Origin: Erythrobacter sp.
Lineage (GTDB): Bacteria; Pseudomonadota; Alphaproteobacteria; Sphingomonadales; Sphingomonadaceae
DNA: 14,006 nucleotides
NCBI GenBank assembly: GCA_002695185.1
Contig: NZOF01000058.1
Location: 1-14,006, forward strand
Direction: 5' to 3'
A program made the translations under genes and the position numbers. The notes under the pieces were generated by a model. The model did not search any database. It saw only the letters and a list, made by a program, of their open reading frames with translations, and was not told the origin of the DNA. This document shows, piece after piece, positions 1 to 6,821 of this stretch. Numbering within the stretch: the stretch's first letter is position 1; each line of letters begins with the position of its first letter.

Positions 1-37
1 CTGAACTTCCAGGCGACTGTGTAAGCTATCGAAATGA

Positions 38-94
38 GGGGTCCCTTTTAGACGCCGATCACCCCGCTAACGGGGTCCTTTTTGCACGCCGATT
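38..94 (+). repeat. Tandem transposase-binding-type repeats in the IS end
   Basis: Two direct copies of GGGGTCC-N-TTTT-NN-ACGCCGAT lie at 38-60 and 72-94, separated by the loop and arm of a hairpin. Multiple terminal repeats of this kind are the known binding sites for IS21-family transposases. The same pair occurs inverted at the right edge, at 13918-13940 and 13952-13974. A role as binding sites is inferred from the family. Confidence 0.55.
61..83 (+). terminator. Intrinsic terminator-like hairpin of the IS
   Basis: ACCCCG, loop CTAA, CGGGGT (61-76) gives a perfect 6-bp stem. It is followed by CC and five T residues (79-83), 36 bases after the TAA stop at 22-24. It would end transcription of the IS gene before it reads into the cargo. 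It overlaps the transposase-binding repeats. Confidence 0.55.
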
Positions 95-106
95 CACAAT
101 GTAGGC

Positions 107-334
107 TTGGAAAGCCTTCTGGCTACGCCTAAATATCGAATGGACGACTATTTTGACGACGAGGGTAGTCTCTCACTTTTCAAGCTGATGAGCCCCAGCG
201 ACCCGGCGCGTGCCGCTGATCCAGCTACCCGCTCGTTCCGCTGGGCGTTGGCGGAACAGAGGTTGGCGCAGATGGCGGCAGAGGCGGAGGAGCGCGTCCG
301 GGTTTTGAAACGACGCGGTTCACCCGAGTTCTGA
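107..334 (+). CDS. Small hypothetical protein, probably 5'-truncated by the IS
   Basis: This 75-codon frame begins at TTG 107, only 9 bases inside the IS tip at 98, and stops at 332-334. The frame stays open leftwards across the IS junction until a stop at 68-70. Neither TTG 107 nor the first ATG (140) has a clear ribosome binding site, so the original 5' end was probably replaced by the IS. The product is acidic near the start (MDDYFDDEG) and ends in an Ala/Glu/Arg-rich, probably helical tail ending KRRGSPEF. No family was recognised. It could equally be a non-coding remnant. Confidence 0.4.
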   Translation: MESLLATPKYRMDDYFDDEGSLSLFKLMSPSDPARAADPATRSFRWALAEQRLAQMAAEAEERVRVLKRRGSPEF

Positions 335-480
335 CCCTATCCTAGCACCAGCCTCCATCTTAAACCGAAGGAGCCGGAATGCCCGGTGGCTGTCGACTTG
401 CCCTGCGCAGAGGAAGCAACAAGCGATGCGCAATATCGCGGTGCTTAGCGCCCTAGGCAGGGAATGATTAAGTCATTGCT
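335..480. other. Intergenic spacer between the left fragment and the SF1 helicase gene
   Basis: This 146-base spacer holds no recognised RNA. It has a possible 25-codon reading frame at 379-456 (MPGGCRLAL...) behind a good AAGGAG ribosome binding site at 369-374. A weak inverted repeat, AATGA/TCATT (463-477), lies just past the helicase stop codon on the - strand, but it has too short a stem to call a terminator. Confidence 0.35.
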
Positions 481-2307
481 TCATCGAAAAGTGAAGGGCG
501 CGGCATAATCCCCTGCGGTCTGCCACAGTTTGGCGGCAATACCGTGCATCTGCCTCATCGCTGGCTTCTTCAGGTCGTTCGCGTGATAGGGGATCACGAC
601 ATGCGCCTTGGCGCGCGAGATTGCCACGTTGATCAGGCGGTCGCCTTCCGCCCCGTTGAAGAAGGTGCTCGACGCGTCCACCGGGTCGAAGATCACCAAT
701 GTGCGCTCGCTGCCCTGTGCGCGATGCACGGTGCCGACGCTGACTTTCGCATGATCGCGTCGGAGCATGGATCGCAGCAACGCCACCTGTGCCCGGTATG
801 GCGTGAGAACCACGATGTCCTTAGGGTCCACATAGGAACCTGCAAGTTCATCGAGCGCGGCGAGGACGAGCTTCGCAGACTCGAACCGGATGAAGCCGCC
901 GTATTTCGTCGAGAATGTCGCCTCCTCGCGCACGGGGTCGAAGCAGACTCTCGGCACTTCACGGCCATTAACGAAAAAGGGCGAACGGCTCGCCCGCCAT
1001 CCCTCGTCGCGGTTGGCCTTCTGACAGACAAGTAAGTCGCCGCCATAGAATGTCGCGCCGACGATGTGGCAGATGGCCTGCGCCATACGCGATTGCTCGT
1101 TCAGTCGCACGGTTCTCACATGGGCAAAGACATCGAAGGCGGTGCGGGTGAGAGCCCCGCGAACAGCCGCGCTATCCGATCTGGCGATGGGGGAAAGCTG
1201 CTGGGGATCGCCCGCGAAGATCGTCTGCGCGCCCAGCGCGGCCATCATCATCGCGGCGGGGCCGAGCACCTGTGAGGCTTCATCGCACAGCACGAAAGGG
1301 AAGCGCGGGTTTTGCAGGCAGTGATGCCAGCGCACCGCCGTGGCGACGGTGACACCGACCACGCGGGCGGAGGCGGCAGTCGTCTCGATATCCGCGCCCA
1401 AGTTCGTCCGGGCGGCATCCAACCGGTCCTTCCACTTCACATAGTCCACGATCTTCGTCTTGGGCGGCTCGGAGGCTTCGAGCACCAGATACTCGTTTAC
1501 CTTTTCAGCGATCCCCGGTGCGAGCAGATGTGGCCGATCGACGTATTTGCGTGGGTCAAAGTGCGCACCGATCCGCTTCACCTGCGCTGCGAGATCACGC
1601 CTGCCGATCCGCTGCAACCAGTCATCGATCGCGAGAATGGCCGTGTCCACGGCGACGTTCGTCGGCCCAACGACGAGAATGCGGGCCTTTGAAAAGCGGC
1701 GCAGCAGGTAGGCGGCGGTGGCTCCGATCGTGAAGCTCTTGCCGGTGCCGGGGGGACCGATGACGATCGAGCACCGGTAGGCGGTGTTTTGGACTGCCTC
1801 GACCTGCCTTTTGCGCAGGTCGGCGAAGTCGGGCGGGAGTGGCCTCACCTCCTGTATGGGATCGAGATCGACCTTCGATTGCTGGAGCGCCTTGGCGGCT
1901 CGCGCTGCCATCGGTCCCTGCCACATGTCGATCAGCGGGCCGAGAAAGTCGTTGAGGAAAACCCATGCGGTCTCACCCTCTTTCGGTGCTGCGCCTTCGA
2001 GCGGCTGCACCACCACCCGGTCGTTATCGACATCGACGAACTTGATGATCCCGCCGAACTCAAGCTCGTGGCCCCAGCGAATGCGACCGCCTTCCAGCCC
2101 CTCGTCCAGCGGCACCTTCTTGCGCGCGGCACCCGGCTTCATCGACATGGTGATGAACTCGTCCGCCCATTCGGCCCCCAGAATAGTGAACGGGGCACCC
2201 TGAAGGGTGAGCGCCCGCTCGCTGGTCAACGCCTCTATGATCCTCTCGCGCGTAAGCCCCACGAGCGTCCCCCGATGCCTTGAGCGGAAGAGTGGCAGCA
2301 AGGACAA
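481..2307 (-). CDS. SF1 (UPF1/DNA2-like) helicase, AAA_11/AAA_12 type
   Basis: This is an ATP-driven superfamily 1 nucleic-acid translocase or helicase of 608 aa, presumably acting on DNA in the cytoplasm. All core motifs are visible: Walker A GPPGTGKS (184-191), Walker B CDEAS (341-345), motif III GDPQQL (366-371), a motif IV-like LTPYRAQ (501-507), motif V GTVHRAQGSE (525-534) and motif VI NVAISRAK (560-567). The stretch RKRQVEAVQNT (165-175) fits the Q-motif. Residues 1-160 form an accessory N-terminal region with no recognised nuclease. The longest frame starts at TTG 2307, which has no Shine-Dalgarno. A GTG at 2262 (residue 16) with GGGGGAC just upstream is an attractive alternative start. 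The gene diverges from the methyltransferase gene across about 60 bp, so the two may share a regulatory region. Helicases of this type recur in restriction and defence clusters; the role here is inferred. Confidence 0.9.
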   Translation of the reverse strand: MSLLPLFRSRHRGTLVGLTRERIIEALTSERALTLQGAPFTILGAEWADEFITMSMKPGAARKKVPLDEGLEGGRIRWGHELEFGGIIKFVDVDNDRVVVQPLEGAAPKEGETAWVFLNDFLGPLIDMWQGPMAARAAKALQQSKVDLDPIQEVRPLPPDFADLRKRQVEAVQNTAYRCSIVIGPPGTGKSFTIGATAAYLLRRFSKARILVVGPTNVAVDTAILAIDDWLQRIGRRDLAAQVKRIGAHFDPRKYVDRPHLLAPGIAEKVNEYLVLEASEPPKTKIVDYVKWKDRLDAARTNLGADIETTAASARVVGVTVATAVRWHHCLQNPRFPFVLCDEASQVLGPAAMMMAALGAQTIFAGDPQQLSPIARSDSAAVRGALTRTAFDVFAHVRTVRLNEQSRMAQAICHIVGATFYGGDLLVCQKANRDEGWRASRSPFFVNGREVPRVCFDPVREEATFSTKYGGFIRFESAKLVLAALDELAGSYVDPKDIVVLTPYRAQVALLRSMLRRDHAKVSVGTVHRAQGSERTLVIFDPVDASSTFFNGAEGDRLINVAISRAKAHVVIPYHANDLKKPAMRQMHGIAAKLWQTAGDYAAPFTFR

Positions 2308-2368
2308 GCGTTTGCAATGCGGATGCCTTTTGCTGGCAGGAAAGCGTCCTCATGTCTATGCTGTCAGG
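2308..2368. promoter_or_regulatory. Divergent intergenic region with a six-codon leader ORF
   Basis: This 61-bp gap separates the helicase (leftward) and methyltransferase (rightward) genes and must hold signals for both unless promoters lie inside genes. On the + strand AGGAAAG (2338-2344) sits 7 bases before ATG 2352, which opens MSMLSG and stops at TGA 2370-2372. That stop overlaps the methyltransferase ATG (2369-2371) as ATGA. The methyltransferase start has no well-placed Shine-Dalgarno of its own, so the leader may couple translation. No convincing -35/-10 pair was found. Confidence 0.35.
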
Positions 2369-5113
2369 ATGAATCCTGTTGAGATCGACGACGCCGTTTC
2401 TACCCTCGCCCAGCAGCCCTTCGAGGCGGGTGAGTTCGTGTTCGAGTTCCTCCGCGCATTCGGGAACCCGGAAACCACGATCAAGCGGTTGCGCTCTGGC
2501 TCCACCAACCAGTCGGACGTGCCCGGTGCCGTGCTCCAGCGGAGCAACATCCATATCGCAACGTGCCCGACTGGTGAGGTCGATGCGACACTGCGGGCGT
2601 TGCGGGCCAGCCCCAAGACTATCTCGGCCAAAGCGCGGTTCATTCTCGCCACTGATGGTGAGGCATTCCAAGCCGAGGACATGACCAGCGGCGAGACGGT
2701 CGTCTGCGCCTATCCTCAGTTCCCGGATCACTTCGGCTTCTTCCTGCCGCTCGCGGGCATCACCACCGTCCCGCAGGTTCGCGAAAGTTCGTTCGACATC
2801 AAGGCGACGGGGCGGTTGAACCGGCTCTACGTCCAGCTTCTCACCGACAACCCGGAGTGGCGGACGGTCGAGCGCCGCGCCGACATGAACCACTTCATGG
2901 CGCGGCTGATCTTCTGCTTTTTCGCCGAGGATACCGACATTTTCGTCGGCGAGGGGCTGTTCACGAGCACGATCGAGCAGATGACCGCGCGGGATGCCTC
3001 GGACACGCATGTGATCCTGAGCGAGGTGTTCCGCGCGATGGACACCAAGCTCCGTGATCGCGAGGCGGCGAAGGTGCCGCGCTACGCAAACCAGTTCCCA
3101 TACGTGAACGGCCAGCTTTTCAGCGGCAGCACGGAGACCCCCCGGTTCAGCAAGATCGCGCGATCCTTCCTGCTCCACATCGGCGGGCTGAACTGGCGCA
3201 AGATCAACCCGGATATCTTCGGCTCGATGATCCAAGCCGTCGCGGACGACGAGGAGCGCGGTGCGCTCGGGATGCACTACACCAGCGTTCCCAACATCCT
3301 GAAGGTGCTCAACCCGCTGTTCCTCGACGACCTGCGAGGCAAGCTGGAGGAAGCGGGCGACAACGGGCGCAAGCTCCTGAACCTCCGCAACCGCATGGCG
3401 CGGATCAGGGTATTCGATCCGGCGTGCGGTTCGGGCAACTTCCTCGTCATCGCTTACAAGGAGATGCGGGCGATTGAAGCGGAGGTGAACCGGCGGCGCG
3501 GTGAACCCGACCGCAGGTCCGACATCCCGCTCACCAACTTCCGGGGCATCGAGCTTCGCGACTTCCCAGCAGAGATCGCACGCCTTGCGCTGATCATCGC
3601 GGAGTATCAGGCGGACGTGCTCTACCGTGGGCAGCAGGAGGCGCTGGCTGAGTTCTTGCCGCTGGATTCGCAAAACTGGATTACCTGCGCCAACGCGCTG
3701 CGGATCGATTGGCAAAGCATCTGCCCTCCCACAGGGAACACTGTGAAGCTGGTCGGCGACGACTTATTTGGCACGCCGCTGGATCAAGCTGAGATCGACT
3801 TTCAGAACGAAGGGGGAGAGACGTATGTCTGCGGCAACCCACCCTACATGGGTGATAAAATGCAGTCTGAGGTTCACAAGGCTGATATAGAGCTTGTAGC
3901 AGCCACGCGTATCGATCGTTGGAGATCACTTGATTACATTTGTGGCTTTTTTCTAAAGGCAGCAGACTTCATAAGAGATTGCGGCGCTACCGTGGCTTTT
4001 GTTTCTACTAAGTCTATAACGCAGGGTCAGCAAGTGCCGTTATTCTGGCCGGAGATGCTGCGGAACACCCATATAGCATTTGCGCATCGCTCATTCCCTT
4101 GGAAAAATCTTGCCACCAACAATGCGGGAGTTACCTGCGTTATTATCGGGCTTGCGCCTCGACGGCAGACTGGCAAACGCGAAATCTACTCGCAAAACGA
4201 AGTGCGCGATGTGGATTCAATATCACCTTACCTGACAGCAGGCGACGAGATAATCATTACGGCATCGCCGCGTTCTATATCAGGTCTTCCTAAAATGGCT
4301 CTTGGCAACGTTCTGAAGGACGATGGCCACTTACAACTCGATACCTCTGAAAGAGCGATTGTAGATCGCGATCTGCATCCGAAGAAGATGACCCGCCAGA
4401 TTGTGGGATCGACCGAGTTTATTAAAGGGCTAACCAGAACGTGCCTTTACATCTCTGATGGCGACATTGCTTTGGCACGTAGCTCTAAGATCATATCGGA
4501 AAGACTGGATAGGACTGGAGCATACCGGATGCAAAGTCCGGCTCCAGCATTGCGAGATTTGGCTCGTGCACCTAACCGGTATTACCATCATATGAAAGCA
4601 GGCGAACAATACATGGTTGTTGTGCCTCGCGTAACATCAGAAAATCGTGATTTCCTGCCGGTTGGGTTTCTTCCAAAGGGTGTTCTTATTAGTGATAGAA
4701 ACTACGGCCTTCCCGACGCACCAATATGGGTTCTCTCCCTCGTAGCCTCTCGTTTGCACTGGGTCTGGATCGGCACTGTTTGCGTTCGGATGAGAACTGA
4801 CTTCTCATATTCGAACACCTTGGGCTGGAATACCTTCCCCGTTCCGCCTTTGACCGAGCGGCACAAGGCGGACTTGACCCGCGCGGCTGAGAATATCCTG
4901 CTCGCTCGGGAGGCGCATTTTCCCGCGACAATAGCCGAAATGTATGATCCCCAACGCATGGATCGTGACTTTCCGAACCTCCGTGCCGCGCACGGCGCCA
5001 ATGACGAGGTGCTCGAACGCATCTACATCGGTCGTCGCTTCCGCAACGACACAGAGCGGCTGGAGAAGCTATTCGACCTCTACACCAAGATGACGGCCAA
5101 GAAGGCTGCGTGA
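2369..5113 (+). CDS. MmeI-family class I SAM-dependent DNA (adenine-N6) methyltransferase, nuclease motif apparently lost
   Basis: The 914-aa product matches MmeI (919 aa) in length and layout. It transfers a methyl group from S-adenosylmethionine to adenine in a specific DNA site. The SAM motif DPACGSGNF starts at about residue 350 and the catalytic NPPY is at 490-493. A helical linker with CFFAEDTDIF and LGMHYTS precedes motif I. Downstream, STKSITQG, FAHRSFPW, VIIGL and SENRDFLPVGF are typical of the MmeI target-recognition part. In MmeI the N-terminal domain carries a PD-(D/E)XK-type site (IEMKSRG). The equivalent stretch here reads NIHIATCPTGE and lacks EXK, so it is probably a methyltransferase only. 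ATG 2369 was chosen because it aligns with MmeI; the frame is open further upstream. About 3740-4830 is clearly AT-richer than the rest. The stop overlaps the next gene by 4 bp. Confidence 0.92.
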   Translation: MNPVEIDDAVSTLAQQPFEAGEFVFEFLRAFGNPETTIKRLRSGSTNQSDVPGAVLQRSNIHIATCPTGEVDATLRALRASPKTISAKARFILATDGEAFQAEDMTSGETVVCAYPQFPDHFGFFLPLAGITTVPQVRESSFDIKATGRLNRLYVQLLTDNPEWRTVERRADMNHFMARLIFCFFAEDTDIFVGEGLFTSTIEQMTARDASDTHVILSEVFRAMDTKLRDREAAKVPRYANQFPYVNGQLFSGSTETPRFSKIARSFLLHIGGLNWRKINPDIFGSMIQAVADDEERGALGMHYTSVPNILKVLNPLFLDDLRGKLEEAGDNGRKLLNLRNRMARIRVFDPACGSGNFLVIAYKEMRAIEAEVNRRRGEPDRRSDIPLTNFRGIELRDFPAEIARLALIIAEYQADVLYRGQQEALAEFLPLDSQNWITCANALRIDWQSICPPTGNTVKLVGDDLFGTPLDQAEIDFQNEGGETYVCGNPPYMGDKMQSEVHKADIELVAATRIDRWRSLDYICGFFLKAADFIRDCGATVAFVSTKSITQGQQVPLFWPEMLRNTHIAFAHRSFPWKNLATNNAGVTCVIIGLAPRRQTGKREIYSQNEVRDVDSISPYLTAGDEIIITASPRSISGLPKMALGNVLKDDGHLQLDTSERAIVDRDLHPKKMTRQIVGSTEFIKGLTRTCLYISDGDIALARSSKIISERLDRTGAYRMQSPAPALRDLARAPNRYYHHMKAGEQYMVVVPRVTSENRDFLPVGFLPKGVLISDRNYGLPDAPIWVLSLVASRLHWVWIGTVCVRMRTDFSYSNTLGWNTFPVPPLTERHKADLTRAAENILLAREAHFPATIAEMYDPQRMDRDFPNLRAAHGANDEVLERIYIGRRFRNDTERLEKLFDLYTKMTAKKAA

Positions 5114-6600
5114 GCGTGGCTACGCCGATCTTGGACGCACCCGAGCGTGAGCAGGCGCGGCAGCACGCACTCATCAATGATCTGCGCGCACTTCCTGCCG
5201 AGGCCGCATGGGTCGAGTTCAAGGAAAATAACACTGACCCAGAGTTGATCGGCAAGCTGATCTCAGCCCTGTCGAACGCGGCGCGGCTTTCGGACCAGCA
5301 TTTCGCCTATGTGGTCTGGGGCGTCCGCGACGAGGATCACGCGGTCACCGGGACGACGTTCGAGCCGTCCGCCGCGAAGCACAAGAATCAGCCGCTGGAG
5401 TTCTGGTTGAGCAAGTGCCTCCAGCCCTCAGTGGCATTCTGCTTCAAGAGCATGGATTATCAGGGCCATCGGCTCGTTCTCCTTGAGATTCCGGCAGCCG
5501 CGACCAGCCCCGTTGAGTTCGAGCGAACGGCCTACGTCCGCATCGGGAGCGCGACGCCACGCCTGTCGGACCACCCTGAGCGCCAGAAGCTGCTCTGGTC
5601 CAAGCTCCAGTCCTTCGCATGGGAAACCGGGCTCGCGGCGCAGTTCCTGACTGGCGACGAGGTGCTCGCGCGCCTCGACCACACCAGCTACTTCGACCTG
5701 ACCGCCCAGCCCCTGCCGGATAACCGGGCTGGCATCTTCGACAAGCTCCAAGCGGATCGGCTGATCGAGTCCGATGTCGGGGGCAAGTGGAATATCACTA
5801 ACCTCGGCGCGATCCTGTTCGCCAAGAACCTGCACGACTTCTCGACCTCGCTCGCGCGCAAGGCCGTCCGGTTCGTCTCCTACGAGGGCAGCAACCGCGC
5901 GACTACGGTGACGCACCGTCGTGACGGGCAGAGGGGCTATGCGAACGGGTTCAAGGGTTTGACCGACTACATTCATACCCTGCTGCCCAACAACGAGCAT
6001 ATCGGCACAGCCTTTCGTGAGGAGCAGCCTCTCTACCCAGCCATCGCCATCCGCGAGTTGATCGCGAATGCTCTGATCCATCAGGATATGACGATCACCG
6101 GCACGGCTCCTCTCATCGAGTTGTTCAAGGACCGGCTGGAGATTACCAATCCGGGGCAACCGCTGGTCAAGCCGGATCGCTTCCTCGACTCGCCGCCTCG
6201 CTCCCGCAACGAGGCGCTCGCTTCGCTGATGCGCCGCATGCGCCTCTGCGAAGAGCAGGGCACCGGAATCGACAAGGTGCTGGCCTCGGCGGAGCTTCAC
6301 CAGCTTCCCCCGCCTGACTTCCGTGAGGAGGATTCCTCGGTGCGAGCGTCGCTGTTCGCCCCGCGCCGCTTCGCGGAGATGACGCAGGATGAGCGCGTGC
6401 GGGCATGCTACCAGCACGCGGCGCTGAAATACGTCAGTGGCGACCGGATGACGAATGCCAGCCTGCGCGAGCGGCTCGGGATTGCCGAGGGGAATGCTTC
6501 TCAAGCCTCGGCGGTGATCAAGCTGGCCCTAAAGGAGCGGCTGATCCGTCCCGGAGACCCGGAGCGCCCTCGCGCGGGGTATGTCCCTTACTGGGCATGA
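5110..6600 (+). CDS. AlbA_2 (Schlafen-type) and GHKL-like ATPase protein with C-terminal winged helix
   Basis: This 496-aa protein has three parts. An AlbA_2/Schlafen-type putative DNA- or RNA-binding domain spans about 25-140 and carries the typical WVEFKEN start and an LSNAARL helix. A middle region follows. A HATPase_c_4-like region has an N-box-like RELIANALIHQD (about 315-326), then ITNPGQPL and EEQGTGIDKV. The last 70 residues look like a winged helix (NASLRERLGIAEGNASQ). Such proteins are annotated as ATP-binding or putative DNA-binding regulators and are common in defence islands; their chemistry is poorly known. The GTG start at 5110 overlaps the methyltransferase stop as GTGA, which indicates translational coupling and a shared pathway. 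A regulator is an alternative to an effector role. Confidence 0.85.
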   Translation: MSVATPILDAPEREQARQHALINDLRALPAEAAWVEFKENNTDPELIGKLISALSNAARLSDQHFAYVVWGVRDEDHAVTGTTFEPSAAKHKNQPLEFWLSKCLQPSVAFCFKSMDYQGHRLVLLEIPAAATSPVEFERTAYVRIGSATPRLSDHPERQKLLWSKLQSFAWETGLAAQFLTGDEVLARLDHTSYFDLTAQPLPDNRAGIFDKLQADRLIESDVGGKWNITNLGAILFAKNLHDFSTSLARKAVRFVSYEGSNRATTVTHRRDGQRGYANGFKGLTDYIHTLLPNNEHIGTAFREEQPLYPAIAIRELIANALIHQDMTITGTAPLIELFKDRLEITNPGQPLVKPDRFLDSPPRSRNEALASLMRRMRLCEEQGTGIDKVLASAELHQLPPPDFREEDSSVRASLFAPRRFAEMTQDERVRACYQHAALKYVSGDRMTNASLRERLGIAEGNASQASAVIKLALKERLIRPGDPERPRAGYVPYWA

Positions 6601-6615
6601 GCGCGGTATGTTTTC

Positions 6616-6729
6616 ATCGGGTTTTGATTGGAAGGCGGGTGAGAGGTGGGAATGAAAGGGGAATGTGGCGGAAAACCGTGGATAATCGGGCGCGCGCGTT
6701 CCCGCTTTGGTCTTGATCGGGTTTTGATT
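6616..6729 (+). repeat. Pair of 14-bp direct repeats in the helicase upstream region
   Basis: ATCGGGTTTTGATT occurs at 6616-6629 and again at 6716-6729, exactly 100 bases apart, between the AlbA_2 gene and the SF2 helicase gene. GATAATC (6681-6687) and GATTATC (6726-6732) add a small inverted pair. The copies could be operators for a cluster regulator or remnants of a small duplication. The function is unknown. Confidence 0.45.
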
Positions 6730-6754
6730 ATCGGCCTTCCAGAGCCGAGAGATA

Positions 6755-6783
6755 GCCTGTCCGAGCGAAGGCGCTCGGCAGGC
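6755..6783 (+). promoter_or_regulatory. Strong hairpin upstream of the SF2 helicase gene
   Basis: GCCTGTCCGAGCG, loop AAGG, CGCTCGGCAGGC forms a 12-bp stem with one bulged T (6760). It ends 39 bases before the helicase ATG and is not followed by a T-tract, so it is not a standard terminator. It lies just before a TTGACA box, where it could be an operator palindrome or a transcript structure. Confidence 0.5.
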
Positions 6784-6787
6784 CGGG

Positions 6788-6816
6788 TTGACACATATCA
6801 GGTGGAAAGCACGATA
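6788..6816 (+). promoter_or_regulatory. Candidate promoter of the SF2 helicase and GIY-YIG genes
   Basis: A perfect -35 consensus, TTGACA, lies at 6788-6793. With a 17-base spacer the -10 position is ACGATA (6811-6816), a weak match. Transcription from it would start at or about the ATG at 6822, giving a leaderless or nearly leaderless message. GGTGGAAAG (6801-6809) is a possible but distant ribosome binding site if the true promoter lies upstream. Confidence 0.35.
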
Positions 6817-6821
6817 GCTCA

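Larger units (their letters stand above)
1..98 (+). mobile_element. IS21-like insertion sequence, 3' end (partial)
   Basis: Bases 6-98 are repeated perfectly, as the reverse complement, at 13914-14006. The first seven codons in frame 1 (LNFQATV, stop TAA at 22-24) look like the C-terminus of a transposition gene reading into the window. Behind the stop are two tandem copies of a GGGGTCC(C/T)TTTT..ACGCCGAT motif (38-60 and 72-94), the usual look of IS21-family ends with repeated transposase-binding sites. The element tip is at 98, which reads TGTGAATCGG from the outside. Family assignment rests on end architecture only, because the transposase lies outside the window. The perfect repeat extends into the coding tail, so these are the same end of two copies rather than the left and right ends of one copy. 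Confidence 0.7.

Noticed and set aside
379..456. 25-codon ORF (MPGGCRLAL...) with an AAGGAG site
   Set aside because: The ribosome binding site is good, but it is too short, Cys/Arg-rich and without recognisable features. It may be chance in a GC-rich spacer.
2060..3715. Long 551-aa frame on the - strand
   Set aside because: It overlaps two genes with clear helicase and methylase motifs. It has no recognisable domain and the Arg/Pro/Ala-rich, Val-Glu-Leu mix expected from the antisense of GC-rich genes.
5428..6504. 358-aa frame on the - strand
   Set aside because: It is antisense to the AlbA_2/GHKL gene and has no domain or ribosome binding signal.
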